This document shows positions 8,164-18,800 of a stretch of 25,574 nt of DNA, piece by piece. A model generated the notes under the pieces. The model saw only the letters and a list, made by a program, of their open reading frames with translations, ran no database searches and was not told where the DNA came from. The DNA is from a bacterium (lineage in GTDB: Bacteria; Patescibacteriota; Gracilibacteria; Absconditabacterales; Absconditicoccaceae), in NCBI GenBank assembly GCA_020629735.1, contig JAHDCT010000002.1, positions 1 to 25,574 of the forward strand, read 5' to 3'. Every line of letters starts with the position of its first letter. The first letter of the stretch is position 1. The translations under genes were made by a program, and so were the position numbers.

Positions 8164-8592
8164 ATGCCTAAAACATCTACTAAGAAATATCTTTGAACTG
8201 TAGGAAGAAGAAAATGTTCTAGTGCAGTTGTAAAATTATTTCCTAAATGATCTGGAAACGTTATCATTAAGAAATGAGACAAAGAATATAGCTTAGCTGA
8301 CTATTTCTGAGGTCATACGTATATGATTGAAGATATTATGTATCCTTTCTCTGTAATTGGACCGAAGTTTGCTAAAGACTTTGATGCTGAGATTGTTGTG
8401 AGATGAGGATGACTTATGGGTCAAGCTGAAGCTATCAGACTTGGTTTCGCTAGATGACTAGTTGAAATGAGTGAGGAATATAGAAAACTTTTAAAGCCAT
8501 ATGGACTTCTTAAGAGAGATCCAAGAATTAAGGAAAGGAAGAAGCCATGATTGAAGAAAGCTAGAAAGAGTCCTCAATGGAGTAAGAGATAA
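8164..8592 (+). CDS. rpsI: 30S ribosomal protein uS9
   Basis: uS9 sits in the 30S head, and its C-terminal tail reaches P-site tRNA. The 142-residue translation has the conserved GTVGRRKCSSAVVKLFPKGS (about residues 11-30), GGGLMGQAEAIRLGFARGLV (about 90-109), LLKRDPRIKERKKPGLKKAR, and the canonical terminal Arg in SPQWSKR. Three glycines in the GGGLMGQ region and others are UGA or GGA interchangeably. It is the last gene of the cluster, ending 18 bases before a strong intrinsic terminator. Confidence 0.97.
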
Positions 8593-8610
8593 TTGTTCTT
8601 ACACAAACTC

Positions 8611-8641
8611 AAAGAAAGATTCATTATTGAATCTTTTTTTT
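8611..8641 (+). terminator. Rho-independent terminator after rpsI
   Basis: A perfect 9-bp stem AAAGATTCA/TGAATCTTT (8615-8623 with 8628-8636) with a TTAT tetraloop can extend by further A-T and G-U pairs into AAAG/TTTT. It is followed by an uninterrupted T run to 8641. It lies 19 bases after the rpsI stop codon and marks the end of the ribosomal protein transcript. Confidence 0.85.
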
Positions 8642-8853
8642 GTTATTTGAAAAATTTAAATACCGATTTATATGGGTAGCTGTTTTTAATGTTTTTATGA
8701 ATAAGCTCAGGTAACCTATATACTACTCTTATTACTGTATAGTGATGTGACGAAAGAACTGGTAGTTCCCATTCATATAGTATTTATCAATATTTTATTC
8801 GTAAAACAACCGAATTGCATTGATCCTTTCTGTTACTTACATAATATGTTTAT
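8642..8853 (+). other. Intergenic region before uvrB, content unknown
   Basis: These 212 bases hold no credible ORF under table 25. A small inverted repeat AGAACT/AGTTCC-like hairpin (GAACTGGTAGTTC, about 8756-8768) and partially matching ATATGGG/CCCAT arms around 8671 and 8770 leave room for a small structured RNA. I cannot match it to SRP RNA, 6S or another known family. A promoter for uvrB must lie here, but no consensus pair stands out. Confidence 0.3.
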
Positions 8854-10290
8854 ATGTTTAAGCTAAAATCTTCATTTTCTCCTTCTTGAGATCAACCTCA
8901 GGCTATTGCATCTATTTTAGATGGCTATAATTCTTGATCCAAGAGAATGACACTTTTAGGTGCTACGGGTACCTGAAAGACTTTTACGATGGCTAATGTT
9001 ATTGAAGGGTTACAAAAACCTACGATTATTCTATCGCATAATAAAACGCTAGCGGCTCAATTAGCTACTGAGTTTAAATATTTTTTTCCTGACAGTGCTG
9101 TGCATTATTTTGTATCTTATTTTGATTACTACCAACCGGAAAGCTATCTTCCAGAGAAGTGAACATATATAGAAAAGGAGGCGACAATTAATGAAGAAAT
9201 CCAAATGTATAGACTTGCTACTATGGCTTCTCTTTTGTCTAGACAGGACGTTATAGTTGTTGCTTCTGTATCTGCTATTTATGGTGTTTGATCTAAAGAA
9301 TATTTTGATCACAATTCTTTGAGTTTCAAGGTATGAGAAGAATATGATTTTGATGAGATAAAGAAAAAACTTTTACAAATGCAGTATAAACCTGTTCAAA
9401 GTAAAATAGAACAGTGAATGTTTGAAATTTCTGGAGATAAAATTGATATCTATGTGTCAACTGAACAAGTTATGTATAGACTTTTCTTCTCTTTTAATGA
9501 ATTAGAATATATTCAAAAAAAAGATCCACTTACTTTTGAAAATGTGTGAGAAAGTGTGGCTATCACTATTTGGCCTGCAACCCAGTATCTGCAAAATTTA
9601 GAAGAATTAGAGAAGATTCTAAAAGATATAGAGACTGATCTTAAAGAAAGGGTTGCTTGGTTTGAAGAGAGAGATATGTTGGTTGAGGCTCAGAGATTAA
9701 AGAAAAAGGTTTCTTATGATATGAGAATGATTAAGGAAACGTGATTTGTGAATGGAATAGAAAATTATTCACCTTATTTTGAAAAGAGATTGGACGGTGC
9801 TCCTCCAAATACTCTTTTTGATTATTTTCCAGAAGATTGTCTTGTTATTATTGATGAATCTCATATGACTATTCCTCAGTTTTGATGAATGCCTAAAGCT
9901 GATAAATCAAGAAAAGAAGTTCTTATAGATCACTGATTTAGATTGCCAAGTGCTATACATCATAGACCACTTGCTTTTGACGAATTGGAAGTTAGCCTCT
10001 GATGGAAAAAGTTTGACACATCTAGTCAGCACAAAGACTTGCTTTGACATCTAAAGCCTGATGCAAAGACGCTTTTTGTAACGGCAACTCCAGCAAGTTA
10101 TGAATTAGATAATTCAGAAGAAGTTGTTCAGCAGGTAATTAGGCCTACGGGGCTTTTAGACCCTATTACCTATGTTTACCCTAAGTCATGAGATTATTCG
10201 AGCCTTATTACTTCAATTGACACCTTAGCTCCTTCTGATAAGGACCTATTTGAATCTTGATACGAGAAGGATACAGTTGAACAATTTTAG
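8854..10290 (+). CDS. uvrB: UvrB-like protein truncated before the second helicase domain
   Basis: UvrB is the damage-verifying helicase of nucleotide excision repair. The 478-residue product matches UvrB from its first residues (FSPSGDQPQAI) through Walker A GATGTGKT (residues 36-43, the Gly before Lys being UGA), SHNKTLAAQLA, the beta-hairpin SYFDYYQPESYLP (about 88-100), SVSAIYG, the domain 2 region, Walker B/DEAD-type DESH (334-337), GFRLPSA and IRPTGLLDP (about 429-437). Homology then stops; a non-conserved tail of about 40 residues ends at TAG. Normal UvrB is about 670 residues. The second RecA-like domain (helicase motifs IV-VI, including QTIGRAAR) and the UvrC-binding tail are missing. 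No remnant follows in another frame, because a new ORF starts 21 bases on. It could be a specialised short paralogue or a decayed copy. It contains no CGA or CGG codon. Confidence 0.9.
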
Positions 10291-10311
10291 TTTCCTTATA
10301 TTACTACCTGT

Positions 10312-11244
10312 ATGAGAATTGCAGATGTACATGATGATGTCATTCATTTGTACGATTGAAGGACCTCATCCTTACATAAAATTTCTTCATATAATTTTTG
10401 GTGACCTAGCTCACTTACTTTCATAGGTCCTGATACTGATGTCGTTTTTTTTGGTGAAGACTGTTTTTCTTACTATTTTGTTCGTGTTAAGATATATAGT
10501 GAAAAATGATATTCTCGGTCTGACTTTAAAGAATTGTTGCATGAAAAACTTCTTTACGTTCAAAGTAAAACCTGATCAAAGTTGTCTTTGATTACCTACA
10601 AAATTAAAAATAAGAGGGTAGATGGAAAAGAGATGGAGTTTTTTCTTGGAGAAAAAGGATATATTTCCTTTGATATATGTTATTATATTCTTGACGAGAA
10701 GTATGCTGATATAACCCGTCTTTGAGCTAAATGGTATCCTAGGTGGTACTTTCTGCTTTCTTATCAACTGGTTCGTGAGAGAGAACGTTCTCTTCTTCTT
10801 TCTATTAATAAAGATTCGAGTTCATTGCTTGAGATGCAGTATTGATGGTACCATAAGATACACTTACTTAATGTATGAGATGATTTACTTTGGCAAGCGT
10901 ACGAACAATGTTGATTAAATCCTGAAAAAGCTAAATACACTCATTTTGAATCGAACACTCTGGCCCGTAAACTGTTAGAAGATTCACATACTCAGTATAC
11001 CGATATACTTTCACAATGGATGTGAGATTGTGTTGAACCAGGAGCTGATTTGATACTTACTTCTCGTCTAATTAACCAGCCTTTCTTTGTTGACAAACTA
11101 TCTGAGTCTTATATGGAAGCCGCGCAATCACGTGTTGTCCCTTTTAATTGATTGAAAATTCCTGGTTCTTATCACCATGAATGGAAGTATGATGAGTTAC
11201 CTATCGCCTTATGCCTTTCACATTTTTCTCGTCAGAAACAGTAG
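10312..11244 (+). CDS. Protein of unknown function, possibly actin-like (PilM/FtsA) fold
   Basis: This 310-residue protein is read with UGA=Gly from ATG to TAG, and I do not recognise its family. There is no signal peptide or membrane helix. It is rich in aromatic residues (Tyr, Phe, Trp). The pattern of the second half suggests an ASKHA/actin-like fold: a hydrophobic strand with polar turn (LLLSINKDSSSLLEMQYG, about residues 165-182), LLNVGDDLL, then after a helical stretch LILTSRLINQPFFVDKL, and ELPIALCLSHF near the end. These loosely follow PilM/FtsA phosphate-2 and adenosine-site strands, but the key glycines are not evident, so this is a weak guess. It starts 21 bases after the truncated uvrB and probably shares its transcript. 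It has one CGG codon (10516) in YS(CGG)SDF, while its other CGN arginines are all CGT. Confidence 0.7.
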
Positions 11245-11394
11245 TGAACTTATTATTCATTAATTTACTTATTTGTCATTTTTTTTTCCCCTTTTCTGAA
11301 AATAATTTGCTCTAAACTTTGTAGATATCTATACTTATGTTAGGCTTCGCGGTCTTTAAGAATGATTTTAGAACGATAAGTATTTGAGCTGAGT

Positions 11395-14300
11395 ATGATG
11401 CAAAATGTTCTTCAGCTTTTTAGAAAAGTTATCTCTGGTAGCGTCATACTGTGATGTATATCGCTTTTTTTTGGTATATGATTTGCTCAAGTTCCTGATG
11501 AATATTTTCAGAACTATGTTGTGAGTGATGATTGGATTGAAATGGTTGATACTTTATGAACGCTAGAAGCTACCATTAAAGTTGGTGAGCAACCGTCTAC
11601 AGAGTTGTTCCAAGTTTTACAGAAGAACTTTTCTGTGGTATTTGACTACTTTCCTAAGAGTCCTGCAACAACTCAAATTTATAAACAGTGTGAAATTATT
11701 ACCTGAAAATTAGCTCAACAGTATACATCATGAAATTATTCAACGTTTAAAAATAAATGTTTTGATGATATTCGTTGAATTATATGAGATATTAGTAGTA
11801 AACACACTGTTAAGACAAAAGTAGTTGCTAAACCAACTGATTGATCTTCTCCATTAGTGGTGACTTTTGATGCTAAGTGAAGCAGTGATCCATCAGAAGA
11901 TACGATTCCTTCTGATAATTTTTTCTGGTATTATAAAGATATCAACTGAGTTAATCAGCCAATTGGTACTGGTCCGGTTATAACTCATACGTTTACTGAT
12001 CCAGGGAAGCATGTTGTGCATGTAACAGTAAGAAGTGCAAATAATAAGGAAGAGTGAGTTTTTGATTGAGCTGAGACAATTGACGTGATTGTCTCACCTA
12101 AGGCAGCAGATATTGTTGTGTATTTGAATTGAAAGTTAATGGCAAGTGATCGTCCGCTTAAAATTGATTCACAGGAAGCTAAGGATTGATTTGTTATTGA
12201 CTGATCTGCCACAAATCCTTTATGAGAAAGAGTTATTTTATCACATACGTGGAGAATAAAGTGAAATCAACAAGAGAATAGATATGAGTTTAATGATGAA
12301 AACGAATGACCACCTGGTCAATTCGCTATTTCATTTCCTTATAATTGAATTTACACGGTAGAGCTTTCAATTCTTGATAATGAAAATAATAAAGTTACTT
12401 CAAAGTTTGAAGTATCAGTGTCTGACCCTGTATCGTTAATAAACGTTTCGCCTAAATTGTGAAATACATCGACTGAATATACTTTTGACTGATCGGCTTC
12501 GTATTCTATTACTTCTAGAGTGTGACAATATAAATGGACGCTTATAGATCCAAATGGGAACCAGGTAGAGTCTATTGATGCGAGAAGCTTCAAGAAGAAT
12601 TTTGTTATCCCTGGTGTGTATACTATTCAGCTTGTGGTGCAAGATGAACTAGGGAATACAAGTACTGATATTAAGAAAATTGATATAGAAGCGACTGATC
12701 CTATTCCGAGTTTCTCTGTTTTGCCTCAAAGTGATTGGGAGTTTCCTTCTCAATTCATTTTGGATGCGAGCGGGACAGTTGATGAGGATGTAGTGAATTG
12801 AGTTGATATTTTGACTTATGAATGGAGATTTTCTAATCCTGACCAAGTGACTGTTGAGAATATTGGTGAGACTTCCGAAAAGGTACTCGTTACTTTTAAT
12901 GAAGTGTGAAATCATGTAGTAAAGCTTGTTGTGAAGGATTCTTTTTGAAGATCAGCTGAGGTGGATCAGAGAGTTCAAGTTAAGTCTACTTTAAGACCAC
13001 AGTTATTTATTACTCCTATTACTTCTGCTTGGTGAGATGAAGTTAATTATGCAAGTAAGGTAAATAAAAACGTTGGATTTTATCAACGAGATTTTGGTGA
13101 TTGAAATGTTAAGGAACTTACTGCACCTGAGTGAGCTCAAACCACTCACGTATATAAGAAGTCATGAATTTATGATGTACAATTGACTGTTGCTACCACT
13201 GATAATTGAGAGGAAAATACGATTAAAAGAAGTGTTTTTGTGTGACAGAAAGAGGTGCCAGTTATTGCGTATGAAGTAAAAAGTTGATCTGATCAATACC
13301 TTCAAAAGTCAACTGAATGTGAAGTAGATTGAGAAAAGATTGAGGCATATGATATTAAGAGATATGAGACGTTTCAGTTTTCATTAGCTGAATCAATCAA
13401 TGCTCAATGAGAAAAGACTTGATTGGAATACTTTATTACTCCACAGAATGATGAAACGTGAAAAATCTACGAAAAGAGTTCATTAACATATGATTTCAAA
13501 GAGTTATGATGTCAGTATATCGATATTAATTTGCAAGATTCTTCTACCTGAAAAGAAGTAGCTGAGAAGGTGTGGTTTGATGTTTCTAATAACTTACCTC
13601 AGTTATGAAATGTAGTTATTACTTTTCCTCAAAGTCAGCCTAATAACCAACAAATCTGAATTGGTGTGTGAGTAGGAAATACAGTTAGCCAGTCTGAGAT
13701 CGATAAATTTATTGCGAATCAGTATGAGCGTTTGCTTGTTAAAGTTTCGGCAACTTGATCTAAAGATATTGATGGTCAGATAACTCGTTTCATTTGGTAT
13801 TATTATAATAAAAAATCTCCAGAAGATTGGGAAGATTATGCTATTACGCCAGCGACGGTTTCTTCTCATGTTTTTTCTGTTCCTAAGGTGGAAGGTGAAT
13901 ATATTTTTGGAGTTAAAATAGTTGATAATGATGGAGAAGAAATTAGCTCAGAAGAAATTCTATGAGCTGGTCCAGCTTTGACGTTTAGTACTCCATGAAG
14001 TCCTAATATTCCTACTATAGATGCCAAGGTTGAGACTGATATTGTTCAGGTAGGAGAGCAAGTTACCTTTCTCCTAAACTCCGAAATTCTTTCTAATAAA
14101 TCTGACTTTATACAAGAAAGATATTATAAAATTGATTTGGACTGAGATAATATTTATGATACACCGCCGATTAAGGATGATTCATATTCATATATTTATG
14201 AACAACCTGGGAAGTATAGACCTAAGATAAAAGTAGTGTATAGATGAAGCGTTGGAACAGATGTCTTGTGAGAGATTGACGTAAGACAGTGAGTGAAGGC

Positions 14301-15645
14301 CCAGTTTGTTACTGACGCAGCTGATAAGACTGTTTTGATGAGAAATATTAGTATTTGAGATATTGATACTCAAATATTATGTGCTGATATTAAAAATTGT
14401 GCGAAATGATCTGATTTTATGATACAAGACCCGACTACACATGTAGTTGAATACCCAGATTTTGGTGAATACCAATTGAGATTGGTATCTGTTGATACGT
14501 ATTGAAATAGACCTGCCCCTTACACACCAACCCTTACTTTGGAGGATTGATGAAATGTCTTTGATTTGTTAAGCATACCAGAAAGTCAGGAGGCAGAAGA
14601 TTGAGTTTGAGTTATTGTGAGCGTAGGTTCTCAGTTGAATCATACGATTTCTTTTTACCCTCTTTTTGATGGTGATGGGAATTGTTTTATAGATCTAGAT
14701 ATTCTTCGTGATAGCGATTGAGATGAAGATCCACTGTTTGATCAAGATGTTGTTTGTAATGAACTTTCTGAGAAAGTATTTGATAGTTCTAGAAAGAAAC
14801 AAAAATGAAGCATTTATTATGTGGTAGATGGTGAGTTAACAACTATTCCTTTGGAAATATCTTTCTTAGATGCGATTGATGGAAGCGATGTTGATGTCGA
14901 TATTCCGTCTAGTTTGCGTGAAGAATATGAACGCTTGAATGCTCTGATAGAAGATGTTGAAGATGGGAAAGTACAAGACAGAGATGGATACTATTTTTCA
15001 CTTTTAGACAGTCTTTCTGGAAGTGTTACCGAAACGGACACAAGAAACTCTATTCTTCTTCAATTGAGTGAATATGTTAAATCAAGCGCTGGTTTAATTT
15101 TACCTGAAGAGCATAGAGAAAGCTTAGATATACTTATTTTAATGTTATCTGATGAATCTCTTCATACCGCGATTTGAGGAACTCAATATGATCAAGCTAA
15201 AGCTAATATACTTGTTTGGTTTGAATGAGAGACAAGAGAAACTATGAGACAAGAGTTTATTTTCCTTGAATCGAATGTCTCCAAGAAGGAGATCGTCAAG
15301 ACACAATTAGAAAAGATTTGACTTCTCTCGCAAGGAGAATTACAGGCAGGAAATATCGATGAAATCGATTTTAATAACATTGTGAAACAGATTTGTGAAA
15401 TTGTCTTTTATTATAGTATTGAATCTGAAGTTTGTTGAACAGCTCCAGATCCTGCTGTGGACGTATGAACTGACAATTGAAGTAGTTGATGAACCGTTGG
15501 TAGCTCTTCAGATGATTCGTGATGGTTTAGCTGAGTAGTTAAGCGAGTTATTATAGGTGTTTGAATCTTAGTGCTTATCTTCATTATTATCGTTGTTATC
15601 TTTGCTATTAAGGCGAAAAATTCTGCGTGAGAAGACGAAGAGTAA
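11395..15645 (+). CDS. Large exported PKD-repeat protein with C-terminal membrane anchor
   Basis: The product is 1416 residues. Residues 1-32 are a signal peptide or anchor (SVILGCISLFFGIGFAQ). A short helical region of about 110 residues follows, then a series of PKD/Ig-like beta domains. Each carries the PKD-type core strand with a Trp at residues 178, 286, 381, 477 and 801, preceded by D-G/A-x-x-S motifs such as FDAKGSSDPSED and FDGSASYS. One domain has the full DFGDG signature (residues 566-570), preceded by a CGA codon where PKD domains have Trp. DGDG-type acidic loops (about 916-925 and 1092-1107) look calcium-binding. A helical region (about 1170-1330) precedes a Gly/Ser linker, a membrane helix (about 1386-1407) and the acidic tail EDEE. 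The start is the first of two tandem ATGs after an in-frame TAA at 11377. PKD proteins are usually extracellular adhesion or binding scaffolds. The exact role is unknown. Confidence 0.85.
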
Positions 15646-15852
15646 ATAGTTTCTTAAAGAGCTCTATTTTTTGCGATTTTCATTATTCGTATATATACTT
15701 AGTTTTGTCAAATATTTTTTGAACTCCGTGTGCAAGAAATTAGACAGAACTTTTTTTTTAGCTACTCTAGAGATAAAGTTCTCAAAATTTTTGTTGCATG
15801 GTGACTTCAAAAGTTCTTATGGGATCATTTTATATTTCTTTTCTTTAAGAGA
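15646..15852 (+). other. Intergenic region between the two large surface-protein genes
   Basis: These 207 bases are AT-rich. They contain the self-complementary AAAGAGCTCTATTTTTT (from about 15655), which could be a weak terminator for the PKD gene, and a T run at about 15751-15759. I see no consensus promoter and no ATG in frame with the downstream gene before 15853. A TTG-initiated frame across the region has no recognisable content. Confidence 0.3.
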
Positions 15853-18800
15853 ATGACTAAATCAAACAAAAACAAGGTTAAAAATCAGTTTTGAGCAGTA
15901 GGAACTGGTTTACTTGCAACTTTAATTCTTTGCATCTGATGATTGGCGTTGTATCAAAACGACTCAGGTGATAGGAATATTTTTCAAACGATGTCGGATG
16001 TTATTACTCAATCACAGAATGATGCTGGTGATACACAGTGAATTGCGCAGATGCAAGATACTTGAACTTGCCCAACGGTGGGTACCCAGGTTTCAATTAA
16101 AGAGAACGGAAAGACGAACTCTTATACAGCTACATTTGTAAGTTGAACCGATTGTGCTGTTAAATTAACTTGAGGTCAAGAGGTTTCTTGTTCTCAGCTA
16201 TCTTGAACTGAATTTGATGTAACCCTTTCAGATCAAAGCACAACTAGCTGTCTTTTTAAATCAGATTGTACATGTAGGCTAACTGCACTTCCTGTAGGTA
16301 CTCCTGATGCTGGAACTACTTTATCAGGTGATCCTTGAAGCGAATGATGAGATCCAGGATCATGAGACATAGAATGTGTTTCTTGAAATCCATGTTCTTT
16401 GTCTAGTCATTGTTGAGATTGATTTTGTATGATTCCAAGTAATTGACCTCAACAACAACTGGCAACAATTTGTGTCCAAGAGGCACAAGTATTAGACTAC
16501 TATACTTTTGCTCAAGAGATTGATCCAACTAAATCAACATGACTGAAAGTTCAATGATTAGATACGATTGCTCAACAGCAAAATACATGATCAATTGATA
16601 CCTCTACTTGGACTTCATACTGATTACGCAAATGATGTATGCTTCCTAATACAGACTCTATTTGTCAGGATTGCTGGGAGATCCCAGAATGAACTTGTAC
16701 GTGTGTTAATGATCCGACCGGTACTGATTTTAATTATGATTGTACAGAATCTGGTTGGAAAGTAACTGAAAATTACGATTGTAACTGATATACAGTGCTT
16801 CCAGCTAATTGATATGATAGTGTCTGAATATGAACTTCTCTTTGTACATCAACTGCTCTCCCTATTAATGACGGGGATATTTGTTCAGGACCAAGTTCAG
16901 ATAATTGGGAGTATGTTTGTAAAGTTGTTTGGAATGAGAACCCTAATTCAACTTGTACTCCTCCGCCATGATGATACGCACCTTGAGACTATACTTCATG
17001 AATTAAATTATGTTTTGAAGAAGAACAACCTCAACTTGCTGGAGAACCGTGTGGTATTACTGCAACTAATTACCAATATACATGTGTTGAGTTAGAATGA
17101 TGAGAGACAACATGGGATTTAACTTATCCAAGTGATTGTCCTCTTACTGCTCCAGTAGCAGACTCATATAGTATAGGTCAAACTATTTGTTCTGAATCAA
17201 GATGGCAACTAATTCATGGTACTTTTCCAGAGTGCGGTGATGATGAACCCAACTTATTACACAAATGTAACGCTAATGGTGAATGGACTGCTGTACAAAG
17301 TGAAACTTGTACACCAGTGATTCCTTCATGAACTTATTGATTAGGAGAAACAGTTTGTACCACTCCAGATGTCTCACCTACCGTAGAAATGTGTGTGGTT
17401 GAGTCTCAAGGACCTTATGCATTTAGATGTCACCCTGAGGATGGGTGGTTACTCGTTGGTGAATGATGCGAGTTAACATCATTACCTTTAGCTAATGAAT
17501 ATACTGCATGGACTCCGCTTTGTGTTGAAGATCCAGCTCAGGTTACTTGAGAGGATGGGCCAATATGTCTATGAATTCCATGATGTATGAATCAAGCTGC
17601 GTGTAATTATAATTCACAAGCTACTGAGGATGATGAATCATGTGTATTCCCACAATGATGTAATGAACGATGTGAAGGTGATGAAGGAGAAATATTGTAT
17701 GAGGATATTTGTAAGGAATGTTGAGGTGATGCTACTGATCTGACTGATTTAAATGGAAATGGTAATCCTGATGTGTGTGAATGACTTATAGGTTGATGTG
17801 ATAAACCTGGAGCATGTAATTACGATGAAAACGCAAACTTTAATGATGGATCATGTACCTTTCCACAATGATGTAATGACTGGTGTGAGTGAGACGAATG
17901 AGAAATCTTGTATGAAGACATATGTAAAGAATGTTGATGAAGTGCGACAGATTTAACAGACCTGAATGGAAATTGAAATCCAGATGTATGTGAGGATCTG
18001 ATAGCTTGATGTCCATCTCCTGCGGCTGTAAATTATAACTCTGAGGCAATCTTTAATGATTGAACATGTGAGTATGAAGTTAGTAAAACCGTGGTGGCAA
18101 ATGGAAATGTGTTAACATATACGATTGTTTGAGTTATTCCATATGGATATAGCTCTTATACATACTACGACAGTTTTGCTCAATGATCTGCTCAAGTTGA
18201 TCTTTCTAGTGTTGAAGTTGTTTGATGAAATGTTACTGCTTCTGCTCAAAGCACATCGAGTTGATTTCAAATAGTTATTAATAGTTGAGATTGATCAGAT
18301 GAATGAAGGGAATTTTCATTGACTTATGAAGCTACTACAGAGACTGGTGGTAAAATATGTAATACCATAGTTTGACAAAATTTTGATATAAATGCAACTT
18401 CATGATATACGTATAATAGGGCTAGTTTATTCCCTGAAGTATTTGCTTTTGATCTAGAAGATTATGCTAGTCGTTTACGTGCTACTGCATGTGTAGATAT
18501 TGAATCTTGTGAAGAACCTTATGATACTAGTGGTACAACTCTTAAGTCACAAACATGAAGATATCCAACTCCTTGAGCTGATTGTGATGATGGAAATCCT
18601 GATACAATAAATGATAAGTATGATGAGGAAACTTGATGTATTTGTGAAGGAGAGCTTGTTTGTAAAGATGATTCATGTGCTACGGCTAAAAAGACTGCGA
18701 CATTAGAATGAGATATAATTACTTATACTATTACCTGAGATCTAGCTCCTATTATATCTCAAGATGAAGTTGTAATCTTACAAAATACCTTTGCCATTAC

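Noticed and set aside
11337..11423. 28-codon ORF (ATG to TAG) overlapping the start of the PKD gene, possible leader peptide
   Set aside because: It is too short, with no regulatory residue run or hairpin next to it; chance is sufficient.
15671..15856. Plus-strand frame rich in Phe and Leu starting at TTG before the giant gene
   Set aside because: It has no ATG, ends only by UGA, which is sense here, and overlaps the start of the giant gene. Its AT-rich composition explains the openness.
16568..17095. Alternative plus-strand frames inside the giant gene (Leu/Ile/Val-rich)
   Set aside because: They lie out of frame with the Cys-rich protein, have no recognisable motifs, and are typical +1 shadows of TGT/GAT-rich coding sequence.
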